Assembly: GCA_041751935.1 (NCBI GenBank)
Contig: JBGSIA010000031.1
Coordinates: forward strand, 1-64,000
Direction: 5' to 3'
Source of the DNA: JBBSJZ01 sp041751935
Lineage (GTDB): Bacteria > Planctomycetota > Planctomycetia > Pirellulales > Pirellulaceae
Length of the DNA: 64,000 nucleotides
Under the pieces are notes generated by a model. The model was not told the origin of the DNA. It worked only from the letters and a program-made list of their open reading frames with translations, and searched no databases. Below, one piece after another: positions 44,879-54,652 of this stretch. The translations under genes were made by a program, and so were the position numbers. The first letter of the stretch is position 1, and every line of letters begins with the position of its first letter.

Positions 44879-44898
44879 AGCGGGCCAGGAGACCCGCT
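44879..44898. repeat. palindromic repeat resembling an intergenic REP element
   Basis: AGCGGG (44879-44884) and CCCGCT (44893-44898) enclose the loop CCAGGAGA. The minus strand form, GAGCGGGTCTCCTGGCCCGC, recalls a palindrome I associate with intergenic DNA of planctomycetes. It lies after the oxidoreductase gene (minus strand) and could end its transcript. Confidence 0.45.
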
Positions 44899-44940
44899 CT
44901 ACGGGTATCTGTTTATGCTGCCGCTCGCGTAACGCATCGA

Positions 44941-46329
44941 TTAGGCGTATTCGCGGTTCTTGACCAAACCAGGCATGGGGATCGGATACGTTCCGTCGGC
45001 TTTCGCGAGCAGGGGTGACGGGCTATCGAACGTCAGCTTATCGATTTCTGGGGCAAATTCGTGGTCGTTTGCCAAGAAGTCCGTCAGCTCGATTTCTTGT
45101 CCGGTGTGTGCCGCCATGCGACCCATCGAGGTTACGGCGCTGGCCATCACGCCGCGTTCAACTTCGTTGTACGGTTCATCGTTGCGGATCGCAGCAATGA
45201 TGTCATTCCACTCCAACTGGTAAGGATTCAATTCCGGCTGTGGGAAGGCCCAATCGAGTTGCTTCTTGTCCATGTTGTGGCCTGTGTAGATACGACTCTT
45301 CGCAGGCGTGTGTGATGCCGATGAGATCACAGCGAGTCCCTTGCTACCGTGGGCATAGCTAGCGAACTCCATTTTGCACCCTGGGATTGTGCGGCCATCG
45401 ACGAACAATTTCGTACCGTCACCGAAGGTGTACTCGATCCCGTAGGAGTCAAAATTCTGGTCGACGTGATCGCCGCGATAATGACGACCGCCGGTAGCCA
45501 TCGCACGCACGGGCCAATCGTTCTTCATCCAGCACGACTCATCAATGTTGTGAATCAGAAAATCACTGACCGCGCCACCGCTGAGCCACAAGAATCCGTG
45601 GAAGTTCTTGATCTGGTAAAGCAGTTCGTTTTCATCCGATGGTTTGGGCTTGACCGCCGCCGTCGCTGTCGGCCCAGCCATCCGGTAGGCGCGAAGCATA
45701 TTCACTTCGCCGATCTGGCCATCCTGAATTCGTTCAAACAGTTCCTGACGACCTTTGCAGTGACGGCACATCAAGCCTACACCGACCTTCAAATTCTTTT
45801 CCATCGCCTTCTTGTTCAATTCCAGCATCCGCAAGCTTGTCGGTCCGTCGATCGTGACGGGCTTTTCCATGAACACGTTCAGCCCCTTTTCGATCGCATA
45901 CGTGTAATGCACCCAGCGAAAACCTGGCGGAGTCGCCAGAATGACAACGTCGCCCGGACGCAGGCAATCCATCGCTTGCTTGTAGGCATCAAAGCCGATG
46001 AACCGACGATCTTCGGGTACGTCGACCTTGTCCGCGATTTCTTTCTTGCCGGAAATGAGGTTGTACTTGTTACTCAAGTTGCCTTCGAAGACGTCGGCCA
46101 TCGCAACGAGTTTGATCGGGCCGTTCTCAACCGACAATGCATCCACCGTGGCACCACTTCCGCGACCCCCACAACCCACCAACGCGACCTGGATCGTGTT
46201 ATCTTCGGCGGCGTGAACATGCGGAGCAAGCGAGGTAATAAGAGTGGTCGCTGCGACTGCGGTGCCGCTCTTTTTCAAGAATGCACGACGCGAGGCAGCA
46301 GGGTTTTGCGGGCTGGTTTGGTTCATCAT
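44941..46329 (-). CDS. Gfo/Idh/MocA-type oxidoreductase with Tat signal
   Basis: 462 residues from an ATG at 46329; the next Met and one at 46338 are also possible. The twin-arginine leader SRRAFLKKSGTAVAATTL is followed by a Rossmann nucleotide site (VALVGCGGRGSGA) and the EKP motif (NVFMEKPVTID), the family's catalytic hallmark. It should be an NAD(P)-dependent sugar or inositol dehydrogenase-like enzyme, folded before export. Planctomycetes encode many of these. It lies 50 bp after the FGE-like gene, in the same direction. Confidence 0.9.
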   Translation of the reverse strand: MMNQTSPQNPAASRRAFLKKSGTAVAATTLITSLAPHVHAAEDNTIQVALVGCGGRGSGATVDALSVENGPIKLVAMADVFEGNLSNKYNLISGKKEIADKVDVPEDRRFIGFDAYKQAMDCLRPGDVVILATPPGFRWVHYTYAIEKGLNVFMEKPVTIDGPTSLRMLELNKKAMEKNLKVGVGLMCRHCKGRQELFERIQDGQIGEVNMLRAYRMAGPTATAAVKPKPSDENELLYQIKNFHGFLWLSGGAVSDFLIHNIDESCWMKNDWPVRAMATGGRHYRGDHVDQNFDSYGIEYTFGDGTKLFVDGRTIPGCKMEFASYAHGSKGLAVISSASHTPAKSRIYTGHNMDKKQLDWAFPQPELNPYQLEWNDIIAAIRNDEPYNEVERGVMASAVTSMGRMAAHTGQEIELTDFLANDHEFAPEIDKLTFDSPSPLLAKADGTYPIPMPGLVKNREYA

Positions 46330-46379
46330 GGATCTCATAAAGGGAGGTATTGAGGAAAGAATATTCGTATTTGAAAGTG

Positions 46380-47468
46380 CTACTCGCCTTCCACTGGGTC
46401 GAGTTGGACTGGCTGGGTATTGTCCCACTTCGCAGCCCTCTCTTCCGCGGACGGTTCGATCAGCGGCCTGACGACGCGAAAGCCAACACCCAAGGCATTG
46501 GTATGATACCAGATACTTTGCGGCAATTGAGGGTCTTCCTCCTTCCACTCGGCGTCTGAGGCCACTCGCACGCTACTGCGCAGCATCTCGGCATCGTCTT
46601 GCCACGAGCCGCCGCGAACGACGCGGGGATACAACGTCAACGGAATTTCTAGCGGATTTGTTGTCACCGCCTCGCGTTTGGCGTAGGCGTCCTCGTGATA
46701 CTGATCAAGAACCCACTCCGAGACGTTGCCGTGCATGTCGTACAGTCCCCATGGGTTAGGTTTCTTCTGGCCAACTTTTTCGTACTCGTCGTTGGTGTTG
46801 TCAAAGTACCATGCGTGCTCGTCCAGAAGTGCAGGATCATCGCCAAACGAATAAGCGGTTGTCGTGCCAGCTCGGGCTGCATATTCCCATTCCGCTTCGG
46901 TCGGCAGCCGATAGTAATGACCGGTTTTCGCCGAGAGCCATTTGCAGAACGTCCGCGCCGCATGTTGTGTCATACAAATCGCTGGTCGATCTCCCTTGCC
47001 CATGCCAAAGCTCATGTCCGTGTAGGGCTCTGTGGGACGAGTAATACCATCCACCTTCAAGTCCTCCGCAGTCGGCTGAACTCCTGCCAAATCGCGGCGA
47101 ATAATATCTAACTTTTCGCCCCAAGTATCGTATTGGTCCCAAGTCACTTCGTACTTACCCATCCAGAAAGGAGCGATCTGGACCGTATGTTGTGGCCCCT
47201 CGTCGGCGCGGCGATTCTCTTCGGAGTCTGGGCTACCCATGGTGAACGTGCCTCCAGGAATCGGAACCAATTCCAGCTCGACGCTCGATTCTTGCAGGGA
47301 TTCCTTGTACGGTTTCATCTCCGCTTCGTTTGCTACGGATGCCTCGCTCGCTTCGGAGGATGACGACTTGGTATCCGTCACCGAATCTTGTCCGACGCCG
47401 GTCTGTCCAGCGATCAAAATCGCAGCCACAACACACGCGCTCACGACGTTCCTACAATCCAACTGCAT
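46380..47468 (-). CDS. exported FGE-like protein without active-site cysteines
   Basis: 362 residues from the ATG at 47468; an in-frame GTG at 47486 is the alternative. After the signal peptide and an acidic Ser/Glu linker (SSSSEASEASVANEAE), the FGE domain is complete (LVPIPGGTFTMGSPDSEEN, LPTEAEWEYAARAG, DMHGNVSEWVLD, RVVRGGSWQDDAEMLRSS). The two cysteines that do the chemistry in true formylglycine-generating enzymes lie right after GGSW; here that stretch is QDDAEMLRSS, with none. So it is probably a binding or structural version and not the sulfatase-activating enzyme. No NNC codon bias is seen at its end. Confidence 0.8.
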   Translation of the reverse strand: MQLDCRNVVSACVVAAILIAGQTGVGQDSVTDTKSSSSEASEASVANEAEMKPYKESLQESSVELELVPIPGGTFTMGSPDSEENRRADEGPQHTVQIAPFWMGKYEVTWDQYDTWGEKLDIIRRDLAGVQPTAEDLKVDGITRPTEPYTDMSFGMGKGDRPAICMTQHAARTFCKWLSAKTGHYYRLPTEAEWEYAARAGTTTAYSFGDDPALLDEHAWYFDNTNDEYEKVGQKKPNPWGLYDMHGNVSEWVLDQYHEDAYAKREAVTTNPLEIPLTLYPRVVRGGSWQDDAEMLRSSVRVASDAEWKEEDPQLPQSIWYHTNALGVGFRVVRPLIEPSAEERAAKWDNTQPVQLDPVEGE

Positions 47469-47600
47469 ATTGCTCACAAAATTCACGACACTCGAAAAAT
47501 ACAGAAACTGACAGGCTCACCATTCTAATCGAAATCTTCGGCGAAAACTCTGTCGGCGCGGAATCGGTTAGAGTGACGTCTTTTTCCCAGGCTCACTTCC

Positions 47601-50600
47601 ATGCGATTCGCTTTCTTCGTTTTGGTTTTCGTCTCCGTATCTGCCCACGCGGGCGAATTTGGTCCCGGTGCTGGCGAACCTGATACGCCCAGTGAAAGCT
47701 ACGGTGCGACGATTCGTCCTACGGAACCGCGGTCTGCCGAGGAAGAACAATCCGGTTTCCATCTTCCGCCGGGATTCGACATCGAACTAGTCGCTGCCGA
47801 GCCGGATATCGCCAAGCCGTTGAATATGGCTTTCGACGCCGTCGGTCGACTGTGGATCAGCGATACGGTCGAATACCCGTACCCAGCCGCACAAGGAGTG
47901 GAACCTCGCGATTCGATCAAGGTTATTTCGGACACCGATGGTGACGACCGCCTCGACACCACCACCGTATTCGCCGACAAACTGAACATCCCGATTGGCT
48001 TGCTGCCCTACGGTGACGGAGTGATCGCGTTTAGTATTCCGAACTTGTACTACTTGCGCGACACCGATGGCGACGGTCGCTGTGATACTCGTGAAGTGAT
48101 CATCGGTCCGTTCGATACGTCGCGCGATACTCACGGCATGATCAATTCACTTCGTCGCGGTTATGATGGTTGGATTTATGCGTGCCACGGCTTCAACAAC
48201 CAGTCGTCTGTCGCTGGGCGTGACGGATGGAAGGTCGAGATGACGAGCGGCAATACGTTTCGTTTTCGACCAGACGGTGAACGCGTCGAACACTTTACGC
48301 ACGGCCAAGTTAATCCGTTCGGTATGACGATCGATCAATGGGGTAATTGGTTTACCGCCGATTGTCACAGCAAACCGATCACTCAACTAGTCCGGGGCGG
48401 CTACTACAGCAGCTTCGGTCGGCCCGACGATGGACTCGGCTTTGTGCCCCCGATGATGGAGCACTTGCATGGCAGTACCGCTATCTCGGGACTTGTGTTG
48501 TACGATGCAACGAATTTTCCGCCAGAGTATCGCCAACAGTTTTACAGCGGCAATGTGATGACCAGCCGCATCAATCGCAACGCACTCGTCCAGAATGGTG
48601 CAACTTTCACCGCGAGCGAACTGCCCGACTTCCTCACCAGTGACGATCCCTGGTTCCGCCCGGTTGACCTGCAACTCGCTCCCGACGGCAGCTTGTACGT
48701 TGCCGACTTTTACAATCGCGTCATTGGTCACTACGAAGTGCCGCTGGACAACCCCAATCGAGATCGTTTTCGCGGCCGGATTTGGCGGATCAGTTCGAAA
48801 ACGTCTGCTTCAAGTGCAGCTGTGCATACGCGGGCCAAGCTGGCTTGGCTTGACATGCTAGTCGATGCACCGGAGCAAAATGTACGTGAGTCAATGGAAC
48901 TGCTGGAGCGTCCTGAAGCATTGTGGCTGTCCTTTCGCCACGGCACGCTTGACGAATCCGCCATTGCTAGGGCTCTCGATGACGATGATCGTCGGACGCG
49001 AGTACATGCTGCGTTGATAGCGGCGGAGATGCCACAGTGGTCCACGATCGTGCGGCAAGCCATCCAGCGACGATTGCAAGATGATGAGCCGTTGGCCGTT
49101 CGAGCCGCAGCCGAAGCGTTGGGCCGACACCCTGATTCAACAACCATCGATCTCTTGTTACGGCGACTGAAGGACGTCCCCCCAACCGATCCGATCCTGC
49201 ATCAAACCATTCGAATCGCTGTTCGAGATACACTTGCGACTCCTGGTTTGGTTGGTGTGGATGAACTCGCGGCGTACTTTGGTGGAGACCAGGAAGGGGA
49301 CTTTCTGTCCATCCTACGTGGACTGACCACGCCACTTGCTGGCCGTGCACTTTCTTCCTTTTTCTCGCAAATGCCGCAGTCCGAATCGCTGGACATGTCG
49401 CTCGTCCAGCATGCAATCAAAACGCTGCCTCAGGTTGAAATCGACTCGCTGGTGGTGATGCTGCAAGCGCGTGTCGAGGGTGACTTGCACGCAAGCGAGA
49501 ACCTGTTGAACGATTTGGCAAAGGTTGCCGATAAGTCACCAGCAGCGAGGCAATGGGCCAAGGCTTGGACGCAGCAACGATTGCAATCCGTCATCGAACC
49601 ACAACTGGCTGAGGCGCATCACGTTGTCGCTTGGCACACCGAATCCGGCTTAGGTCGCTGGCCCACTCAATCACGTGCGTCAAGCGACGGACAATCGCGA
49701 CAAGTTCATTCGTCGTTTCCGCTCGGGGAAACTTATGTTGGGCATGCAACAAGCGAGCCGTTTCCGTGTCCGCCGACACTCGAGTTTTGGATCGTGGGAC
49801 ACGAAGGTTCACCAACCGAGCCAGCGCTGAAGAAGTCATTCGTAAGACTCGTTGACGCGAGCAGCGGAGTTTCTCTGCGTTCGGCTGCTCCTCCTCGCAG
49901 TGATACGGCGGCGAAGGTGGCTTGGGACTTGAGCGACGTTGAGGATACTTTGGTCGTGGTAGAAGCGATCGATGGTGATTCTCGTAAAGCGTATGCCTGG
50001 ATTGCCTTTGGTGACTTCAGTGACTCGCGTCTGAACGTTCATTCTCTAGCGAGGGATATCGAAACGTGGCTCAACGTCGTGACAGCGTACCAGTTGACCG
50101 AAATGCAAACTGCTATTGAGCGTCTATTGGCTCTACCCGAGAGACTCGATACGTCCAGCCGTTTGAATTTACTGCTGGTGCTGGCCAAGCTTCGCGGTGA
50201 CCGTGAAGCCATCGCGGTCGTCCAGGCGATTCAACTTGTGCCTCGGCCTATCGAACTGCTTCCTGAGCTGCAAGAACAGATTCTGGACGAAAACCGACAA
50301 GCGTTTGACCTGACTTGGCTCAAGCAGGCAGCGAGCAAACTGACCCGCGCGAGCCAGCAGCGATTGGCTGTTTCCTTGGCCGCTCGCCGCGAGAGCTTGC
50401 CTTGGTTGGTGACGGCAGCCAGTGAAGGTTGGATCGCCAGTGATTTATTGAGAGTGAAGGATGTTCGCTCGGCAATTGATTCCTTGGCTGATAAATCGAC
50501 GCGCGAAGCTGCGGCCGCATTAGTTGCTGCACTTCCCAGCGAGGACACGCAGCGGACAGAATTAATCGCTACGACGTTGATTGATTATCAAAAAGGCGAA

Positions 50601-51011
50601 GTCGATCTAACTGCCGGTGCGGCATTATTTCAAAAGCACTGTGTCGCCTGTCACCAAATTGCCGGGGTCGGCGGACTTGTTGGCCCTCAATTGGACGGTG
50701 TGGGTGGTCGTGGTGCCGAGCGGTTATTGCAGGACATTCTCGATCCCGACATGAATGTGGATGCCGCGTTTCGCAGCACCGCATTGGTGCTCAACAACGG
50801 AACGGTTGTTGTCGGATTGGTCCGCAACGAAACCCCATCAACGATCGAGGTGATCGAGAGTACCGGAAAGCCGCTGTTGGTCGCGGTGGATGAAATTGAG
50901 GATCGTAAGTCGACGATGCGATCATTGATGCCCAGCGGCATTCAGGAATTACTTGGCGTCGATAACGTGAAACACTTGATCGCGTTTCTTGTCAGCAAGC
51001 GAGGTTCGTGA
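47601..51011 (+). CDS. PVC-type membrane-bound dehydrogenase with HEAT and cytochrome c domains
   Basis: 1136 residues with a signal peptide (MRFAFFVLVFVSVSAHA). The propeller part (about 45-400) shows GFDIELVAAEPDIAKPLNM, FDAVGRLWISDTVEYPYP and APDGSLYVADFYNR. HEAT-like repeats follow (about 420-600), then a beta-rich segment, and CVACH (C1014-H1018) in the PVC haem domain (GGLVGPQLDGVG). It is a paralogue of the large protein at 40398-44696 but lacks the SGNH domain. Probably a periplasmic sugar dehydrogenase passing electrons through its haem. The ABC importer genes follow after 6 bp, suggesting uptake of the product or substrate. Confidence 0.85.
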   Translation: MRFAFFVLVFVSVSAHAGEFGPGAGEPDTPSESYGATIRPTEPRSAEEEQSGFHLPPGFDIELVAAEPDIAKPLNMAFDAVGRLWISDTVEYPYPAAQGVEPRDSIKVISDTDGDDRLDTTTVFADKLNIPIGLLPYGDGVIAFSIPNLYYLRDTDGDGRCDTREVIIGPFDTSRDTHGMINSLRRGYDGWIYACHGFNNQSSVAGRDGWKVEMTSGNTFRFRPDGERVEHFTHGQVNPFGMTIDQWGNWFTADCHSKPITQLVRGGYYSSFGRPDDGLGFVPPMMEHLHGSTAISGLVLYDATNFPPEYRQQFYSGNVMTSRINRNALVQNGATFTASELPDFLTSDDPWFRPVDLQLAPDGSLYVADFYNRVIGHYEVPLDNPNRDRFRGRIWRISSKTSASSAAVHTRAKLAWLDMLVDAPEQNVRESMELLERPEALWLSFRHGTLDESAIARALDDDDRRTRVHAALIAAEMPQWSTIVRQAIQRRLQDDEPLAVRAAAEALGRHPDSTTIDLLLRRLKDVPPTDPILHQTIRIAVRDTLATPGLVGVDELAAYFGGDQEGDFLSILRGLTTPLAGRALSSFFSQMPQSESLDMSLVQHAIKTLPQVEIDSLVVMLQARVEGDLHASENLLNDLAKVADKSPAARQWAKAWTQQRLQSVIEPQLAEAHHVVAWHTESGLGRWPTQSRASSDGQSRQVHSSFPLGETYVGHATSEPFPCPPTLEFWIVGHEGSPTEPALKKSFVRLVDASSGVSLRSAAPPRSDTAAKVAWDLSDVEDTLVVVEAIDGDSRKAYAWIAFGDFSDSRLNVHSLARDIETWLNVVTAYQLTEMQTAIERLLALPERLDTSSRLNLLLVLAKLRGDREAIAVVQAIQLVPRPIELLPELQEQILDENRQAFDLTWLKQAASKLTRASQQRLAVSLAARRESLPWLVTAASEGWIASDLLRVKDVRSAIDSLADKSTREAAAALVAALPSEDTQRTELIATTLIDYQKGEVDLTAGAALFQKHCVACHQIAGVGGLVGPQLDGVGGRGAERLLQDILDPDMNVDAAFRSTALVLNNGTVVVGLVRNETPSTIEVIESTGKPLLVAVDEIEDRKSTMRSLMPSGIQELLGVDNVKHLIAFLVSKRGS

Positions 51012-51017
51012 AGCTTG

Positions 51018-52511
51018 ATGCCAGAGCCGCTTCTTCGTTGTAACTCATTAAGCAAAACCTACACGGTCAGCGTTTTGAGCGATGTTTCGTTCGAGCTAAT
51101 GCCTGGCGAAATTCACGCTCTACTTGGCGCTAATGGTGCTGGCAAAAGCACGTTTTGCAAGATTATTGCAGGACTAATCAGTGCCACGAGCGGTTCGATG
51201 ACGCTGCAGGGCGCACCCTACGCGCCGGCGAATAAGCAACAAGCCGAGGCCAGCGGGGTCCAGATTGTTCAGCAAGAATTGAATCAGATTGCAACGCTCA
51301 CCGTGTCCGAGAATTTGTTGTTCAATCGCTTGCCCCATGTTGCCGGGTGGATACGTCAGCGCGAGTTGGCGGTGCGGGCACGAGCAGCGCTGGATCGTTT
51401 CGGGCTCGACGATATTCCGCTGGATATTCCGGTTGCTCGACTGGGCGTCGGGCAACAACAAATGATTGAAATCGCGACGGCATTGGACCGTGAATGCCGC
51501 GTGTTGATTCTCGACGAGCCAACGGCTGCGCTGACGCATCGCGAGACACAGCGGCTGTTTGAGTGGTTGCATAAGCTTCGCGCGCAGGGAGTCGGTATCA
51601 TTTACATCAGCCATCGGCTTGACGAGGTTACCGAATTGACGGACCGAGTGACGATGCTGCGAGACGGAAAGCACGTTTCCACACGTCCAACGGCGGAGCT
51701 ATCCACGGATGCGATGGTGTCACTAATGACAGGCGATGAACTTGGCGAATCGTTCGGCTCGATTTCATGCCATGTTCGCGAGAAGGTAAGACTGCGGGTT
51801 CGCGATCTAACCCGTGGCCGGATGTTGAAGAATGTCAGTTTCGATGTTCATGCGGGAGAGCGACTGGGAATCGCCGGACTTGTTGGTTCAGGCCGCACCG
51901 AATTGCTGCGAGCGATTTTCGGCGCAGACACTGCGGAGCGGGGCTACCTGCAGCTCGACGATGATCCGCAACAACATCGATTCACGTCCCCCGTCCACGC
52001 CAAGCGAAACGGATTGACGATGGTCACCGAAGATCGCAAGCAATCTGGGTTGTTGCTCACACAATCGATTACGACGAACACGACCTTGGCGTCGATGAAG
52101 CGGTTCGTGACACCGTGGCTGACGATCGACAGACACCGTGAACGAGAAATTGCGAACCGCTATCGTCACGAACTGGACCTCCGCTGCAATGACGTAGATC
52201 AAACGACGGGAACGCTTAGTGGCGGCAACCAACAGAAAGTGGTGCTCGCCAAATGGTTGCACTATGGCGGAAATGTTTTTCTTTTTGACGAGCCCACCCG
52301 TGGTGTTGACATAGCGTCGCGACAACCAATCTATCATCTTTTTGAAGAGTTGGCGATTGAGGGAAAAGCGATCGTGATCGTTAGCAGTGATTTGGAAGAA
52401 TTGTTACAGACATGCGATCGTATCCTCGTGCTCGCCGCTGGTCGTACAACCGGTGAGTTTCATCGTGACAGTTGGTCGCGAGAAGCGATCATGCAGGCCT
52501 CGTTCGCGTGA
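51018..52511 (+). CDS. sugar-type ABC transporter, two-domain ATPase (RbsA/MglA family)
   Basis: 497 residues from the ATG at 51018; a TTG one codon before is possible. Two ATP-binding domains in tandem: Walker A GANGAGKST and Walker B LILDEPTAALTH in the first; LSGGNQQKVVLAKWL and FLFDEPTRGVDIASR in the second, whose Walker A is degenerate (GLVGSGRTE), as is normal in this family. It energises import of a monosaccharide such as ribose, xylose or galactose. It follows the dehydrogenase by 6 bp and overlaps the permease start, so the three genes form an operon. Confidence 0.9.
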   Translation: MPEPLLRCNSLSKTYTVSVLSDVSFELMPGEIHALLGANGAGKSTFCKIIAGLISATSGSMTLQGAPYAPANKQQAEASGVQIVQQELNQIATLTVSENLLFNRLPHVAGWIRQRELAVRARAALDRFGLDDIPLDIPVARLGVGQQQMIEIATALDRECRVLILDEPTAALTHRETQRLFEWLHKLRAQGVGIIYISHRLDEVTELTDRVTMLRDGKHVSTRPTAELSTDAMVSLMTGDELGESFGSISCHVREKVRLRVRDLTRGRMLKNVSFDVHAGERLGIAGLVGSGRTELLRAIFGADTAERGYLQLDDDPQQHRFTSPVHAKRNGLTMVTEDRKQSGLLLTQSITTNTTLASMKRFVTPWLTIDRHREREIANRYRHELDLRCNDVDQTTGTLSGGNQQKVVLAKWLHYGGNVFLFDEPTRGVDIASRQPIYHLFEELAIEGKAIVIVSSDLEELLQTCDRILVLAAGRTTGEFHRDSWSREAIMQASFA

Positions 52512-53497
52512 GATTGACTTTGCTTAAACTTCGCTCCGTGCCGCGGCGCATTGCCCAGAGCAGTGCTTTTATCCAGTATGCTGGCATGATCGGTGTCCTG
52601 TCGCTGTTGACGATTCTTTTCGGCAGCCTGAGCGAGAACTTCCTGCGACCGCAAACCATCCCCCTGGTGCTGAACCAGATTCCTGACTTGATCGTCATTG
52701 CCGTGGGGATGACATTCGTTTTGATCATCGGCGGCATCGACTTGTCGGTGGGTTCATTGCTCGCGCTGGGCAGCGCCGTTATCGGTGTGCTGATGGTTGA
52801 CCATCAATGGCCATTTCTCTGGGCGTCATCGGTTTGTGTGCTTGCCGCGGGATTGTGCGGATTTGCCAGCGGTATGGTGAGCGTCCACGCGAAGATACCC
52901 TCGTTCATTGTGACGCTGGGGATGTTGGAGATAGCGCGAGGGACAGCCTATTGGTTGACTAAGTCAGAACAAAAATACATTGGATCATCGGTTGAAGGGT
53001 TGAGCGAGCCGATCGCTGGGATTGGGCTTTCGACAGCGTTTTTGATTTCTCTGGCGACCGTACTCGTTGCACAGTTCGTTTTGACTCAGACGGTTTTTGG
53101 GCGTTACTGTATCGCGATCGGTACCAATGCCGAAGCGGTGCGAATGTCCGGTATCAACACGGTTCCTTATTGCGTTGCGGTGTTCACGGCTAGCGGATTA
53201 TTGTGCGGTTTAGCGGCGATCATGCGGACTACGTTGCTTCCCAGCACGGACCCCGAAACCGGTGTGGGATTGGAACTCGCCGCCATCGCCGCCTGTGTCA
53301 TCGGCGGGACAAGCTTGATGGGAGGTCGCGGCTCAGTAATCAACACCTTCTTTGGCGTGTTGATTATCTCTGTCCTGCAAACGGGGCTGGCTCAGATCGG
53401 CGCCGCTGAGGGAACAAAACGAATCATCACCGGGTCGGTAATCATCATCGCCGTGCTACTGGATGCGGCCCGCGGCCGTTGGTTCGCGCCTCGATAA
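52508..53497 (+). CDS. sugar-type ABC transporter permease (RbsC family)
   Basis: 329 residues from a GTG at 52508, giving a GTGA overlap with the ATPase stop; a TTG upstream at 52472 is less likely. Eight to ten membrane helices with the family's VGMTFVLIIGGIDLSVGSLL and the GGTSLMGGRGS loop. It forms the membrane channel with the RbsA-like ATPase. No periplasmic binding protein gene is adjacent. A hairpin follows the gene. Confidence 0.9.
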   Translation: MRLTLLKLRSVPRRIAQSSAFIQYAGMIGVLSLLTILFGSLSENFLRPQTIPLVLNQIPDLIVIAVGMTFVLIIGGIDLSVGSLLALGSAVIGVLMVDHQWPFLWASSVCVLAAGLCGFASGMVSVHAKIPSFIVTLGMLEIARGTAYWLTKSEQKYIGSSVEGLSEPIAGIGLSTAFLISLATVLVAQFVLTQTVFGRYCIAIGTNAEAVRMSGINTVPYCVAVFTASGLLCGLAAIMRTTLLPSTDPETGVGLELAAIAACVIGGTSLMGGRGSVINTFFGVLIISVLQTGLAQIGAAEGTKRIITGSVIIIAVLLDAARGRWFAPR

Positions 53498-53532
53498 CGG
53501 TTGATCAAGGAGAGTTGGGCTTGCAACCTGGT

Positions 53533-53549
53533 GTCGGCTTTCGGCCGAC
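53533..53549. terminator. hairpin between the ABC permease and hemC
   Basis: GTCGGC (53533-53538) pairs with GCCGAC (53544-53549) around TTTCG. It lies between two convergent genes. No T run follows. Confidence 0.5.
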
Positions 53550-53583
53550 GATTCGGGCATCGTCGACTGAAAGTTGATACCTC

Positions 53584-54528
53584 TTAGGCATTCGCATCGC
53601 GTCCAGCTTCGACGAGTTGGTGCGCGCCTTGTGCTGCAAGCATTTCGCTCAATTGCGTGCCAAGTTTCTCTGCCGTATGAAGCCAGTTCGTCAAGTCTAT
53701 CGACGATTCGGCCTCTTCGTGTAACCGAGTCACGCCGTTGGTGGACAGCACGCGAGCGGTTAGCCGCAGTTGATTGTTGGCGACTTCAGCGAGCGCGGCG
53801 ATAGGAGCCAGACATCCACCATGCAACGCGGAAAGCAGCGTTCGCTCTGCTGTGACACAGGCGAAGGTTGCGGGGTCAGACAACTGAGAAACTAATCGCT
53901 CGGCTTCGGCATCATCGCGACGAACTTCGATCCCCAAAGCACCCTGGCCTGGCGCAGGCAGCATGTCATTGAGCGAAAGTGCAACTCGGGGCAACTCGTC
54001 CATGCCCAAGCGTAGTATGCCAGCTTCGGCCAATACAATCGCATCAAACTCACCCGCTGTCAGTTTTGCCAGCCGCGTTTGTACGTTGCCGCGAATCGGA
54101 CTCAATTGCAAATCGGGACGAAGAAAAAGTAACTGTGCCACACGCCGGCGGCTCCCTGTACCCACGCGGGCTCGTTGCGGAAGATCGTCCAGCGTCCATT
54201 GGTCCGGTGAAACCAATGCATCAACCACCGTTTCTCGTTGTGGAACAGCCGCCAGAACAAGCGTTTTGTCGACCTCCGTAGGCAGGTCCTTTAGCGAATG
54301 CACAGCAACATCGGCTTCGTCGTCAATCAGTGCCTGTTGAATGCGTTTGGTGAACACACCCATTTGACGGCCAGCCATGATTGGTCGCATGTCGATATCG
54401 CCGCTGCTGATTAACGGCACGATCTGGGTCGATACCCCAATCAACGAAAGACGCTGGGCAATATGCTCCGCCTGCCACAATGCCAGGGGACTCTGTCGCG
54501 TTGCGATTCGTAAATGGCGCGAAGTCAA
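53584..54528 (-). CDS. hemC: porphobilinogen deaminase (hydroxymethylbilane synthase)
   Basis: 314 residues, the usual length. It joins four porphobilinogens into hydroxymethylbilane in haem synthesis. RIATRQSPLALWQAEHI at the start, VAVHSLKDLPTE, GTGSRRRVAQL, IRGNVQTRLAKL and the cofactor-binding cysteine in LHGGCLAPIAAL (C239) are all present. The start is a TTG at 54528 with a distant GGAAAG; no ATG fits the family N-terminus. It diverges from the C45-like hydrolase gene. Confidence 0.95.
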   Translation of the reverse strand: MTSRHLRIATRQSPLALWQAEHIAQRLSLIGVSTQIVPLISSGDIDMRPIMAGRQMGVFTKRIQQALIDDEADVAVHSLKDLPTEVDKTLVLAAVPQRETVVDALVSPDQWTLDDLPQRARVGTGSRRRVAQLLFLRPDLQLSPIRGNVQTRLAKLTAGEFDAIVLAEAGILRLGMDELPRVALSLNDMLPAPGQGALGIEVRRDDAEAERLVSQLSDPATFACVTAERTLLSALHGGCLAPIAALAEVANNQLRLTARVLSTNGVTRLHEEAESSIDLTNWLHTAEKLGTQLSEMLAAQGAHQLVEAGRDANA

Positions 54529-54652
54529 TGATTTTCTTTCCAGGGAATTTGCCGATGCGAGAATCGACGACTGTTGCTTGACCTATGACGAGCCCTAAGA
54601 TTAGCCTTTTGGCAGAGATTCGGGTATCGGCAACCATTGGGATGGACAGAAT

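Noticed and set aside
45349..46353. 334-codon plus-strand ORF
   Set aside because: It lies entirely antisense to the Gfo/Idh/MocA gene, which has clear domain motifs; it has no signal, domain or ribosome site.
46540..46640. End of the 46380 FGE-like gene as a DGR variable region
   Set aside because: The final residues (GGSWQDDAEMLRSSVRV) show mixed third bases and no cluster of NNC codons.
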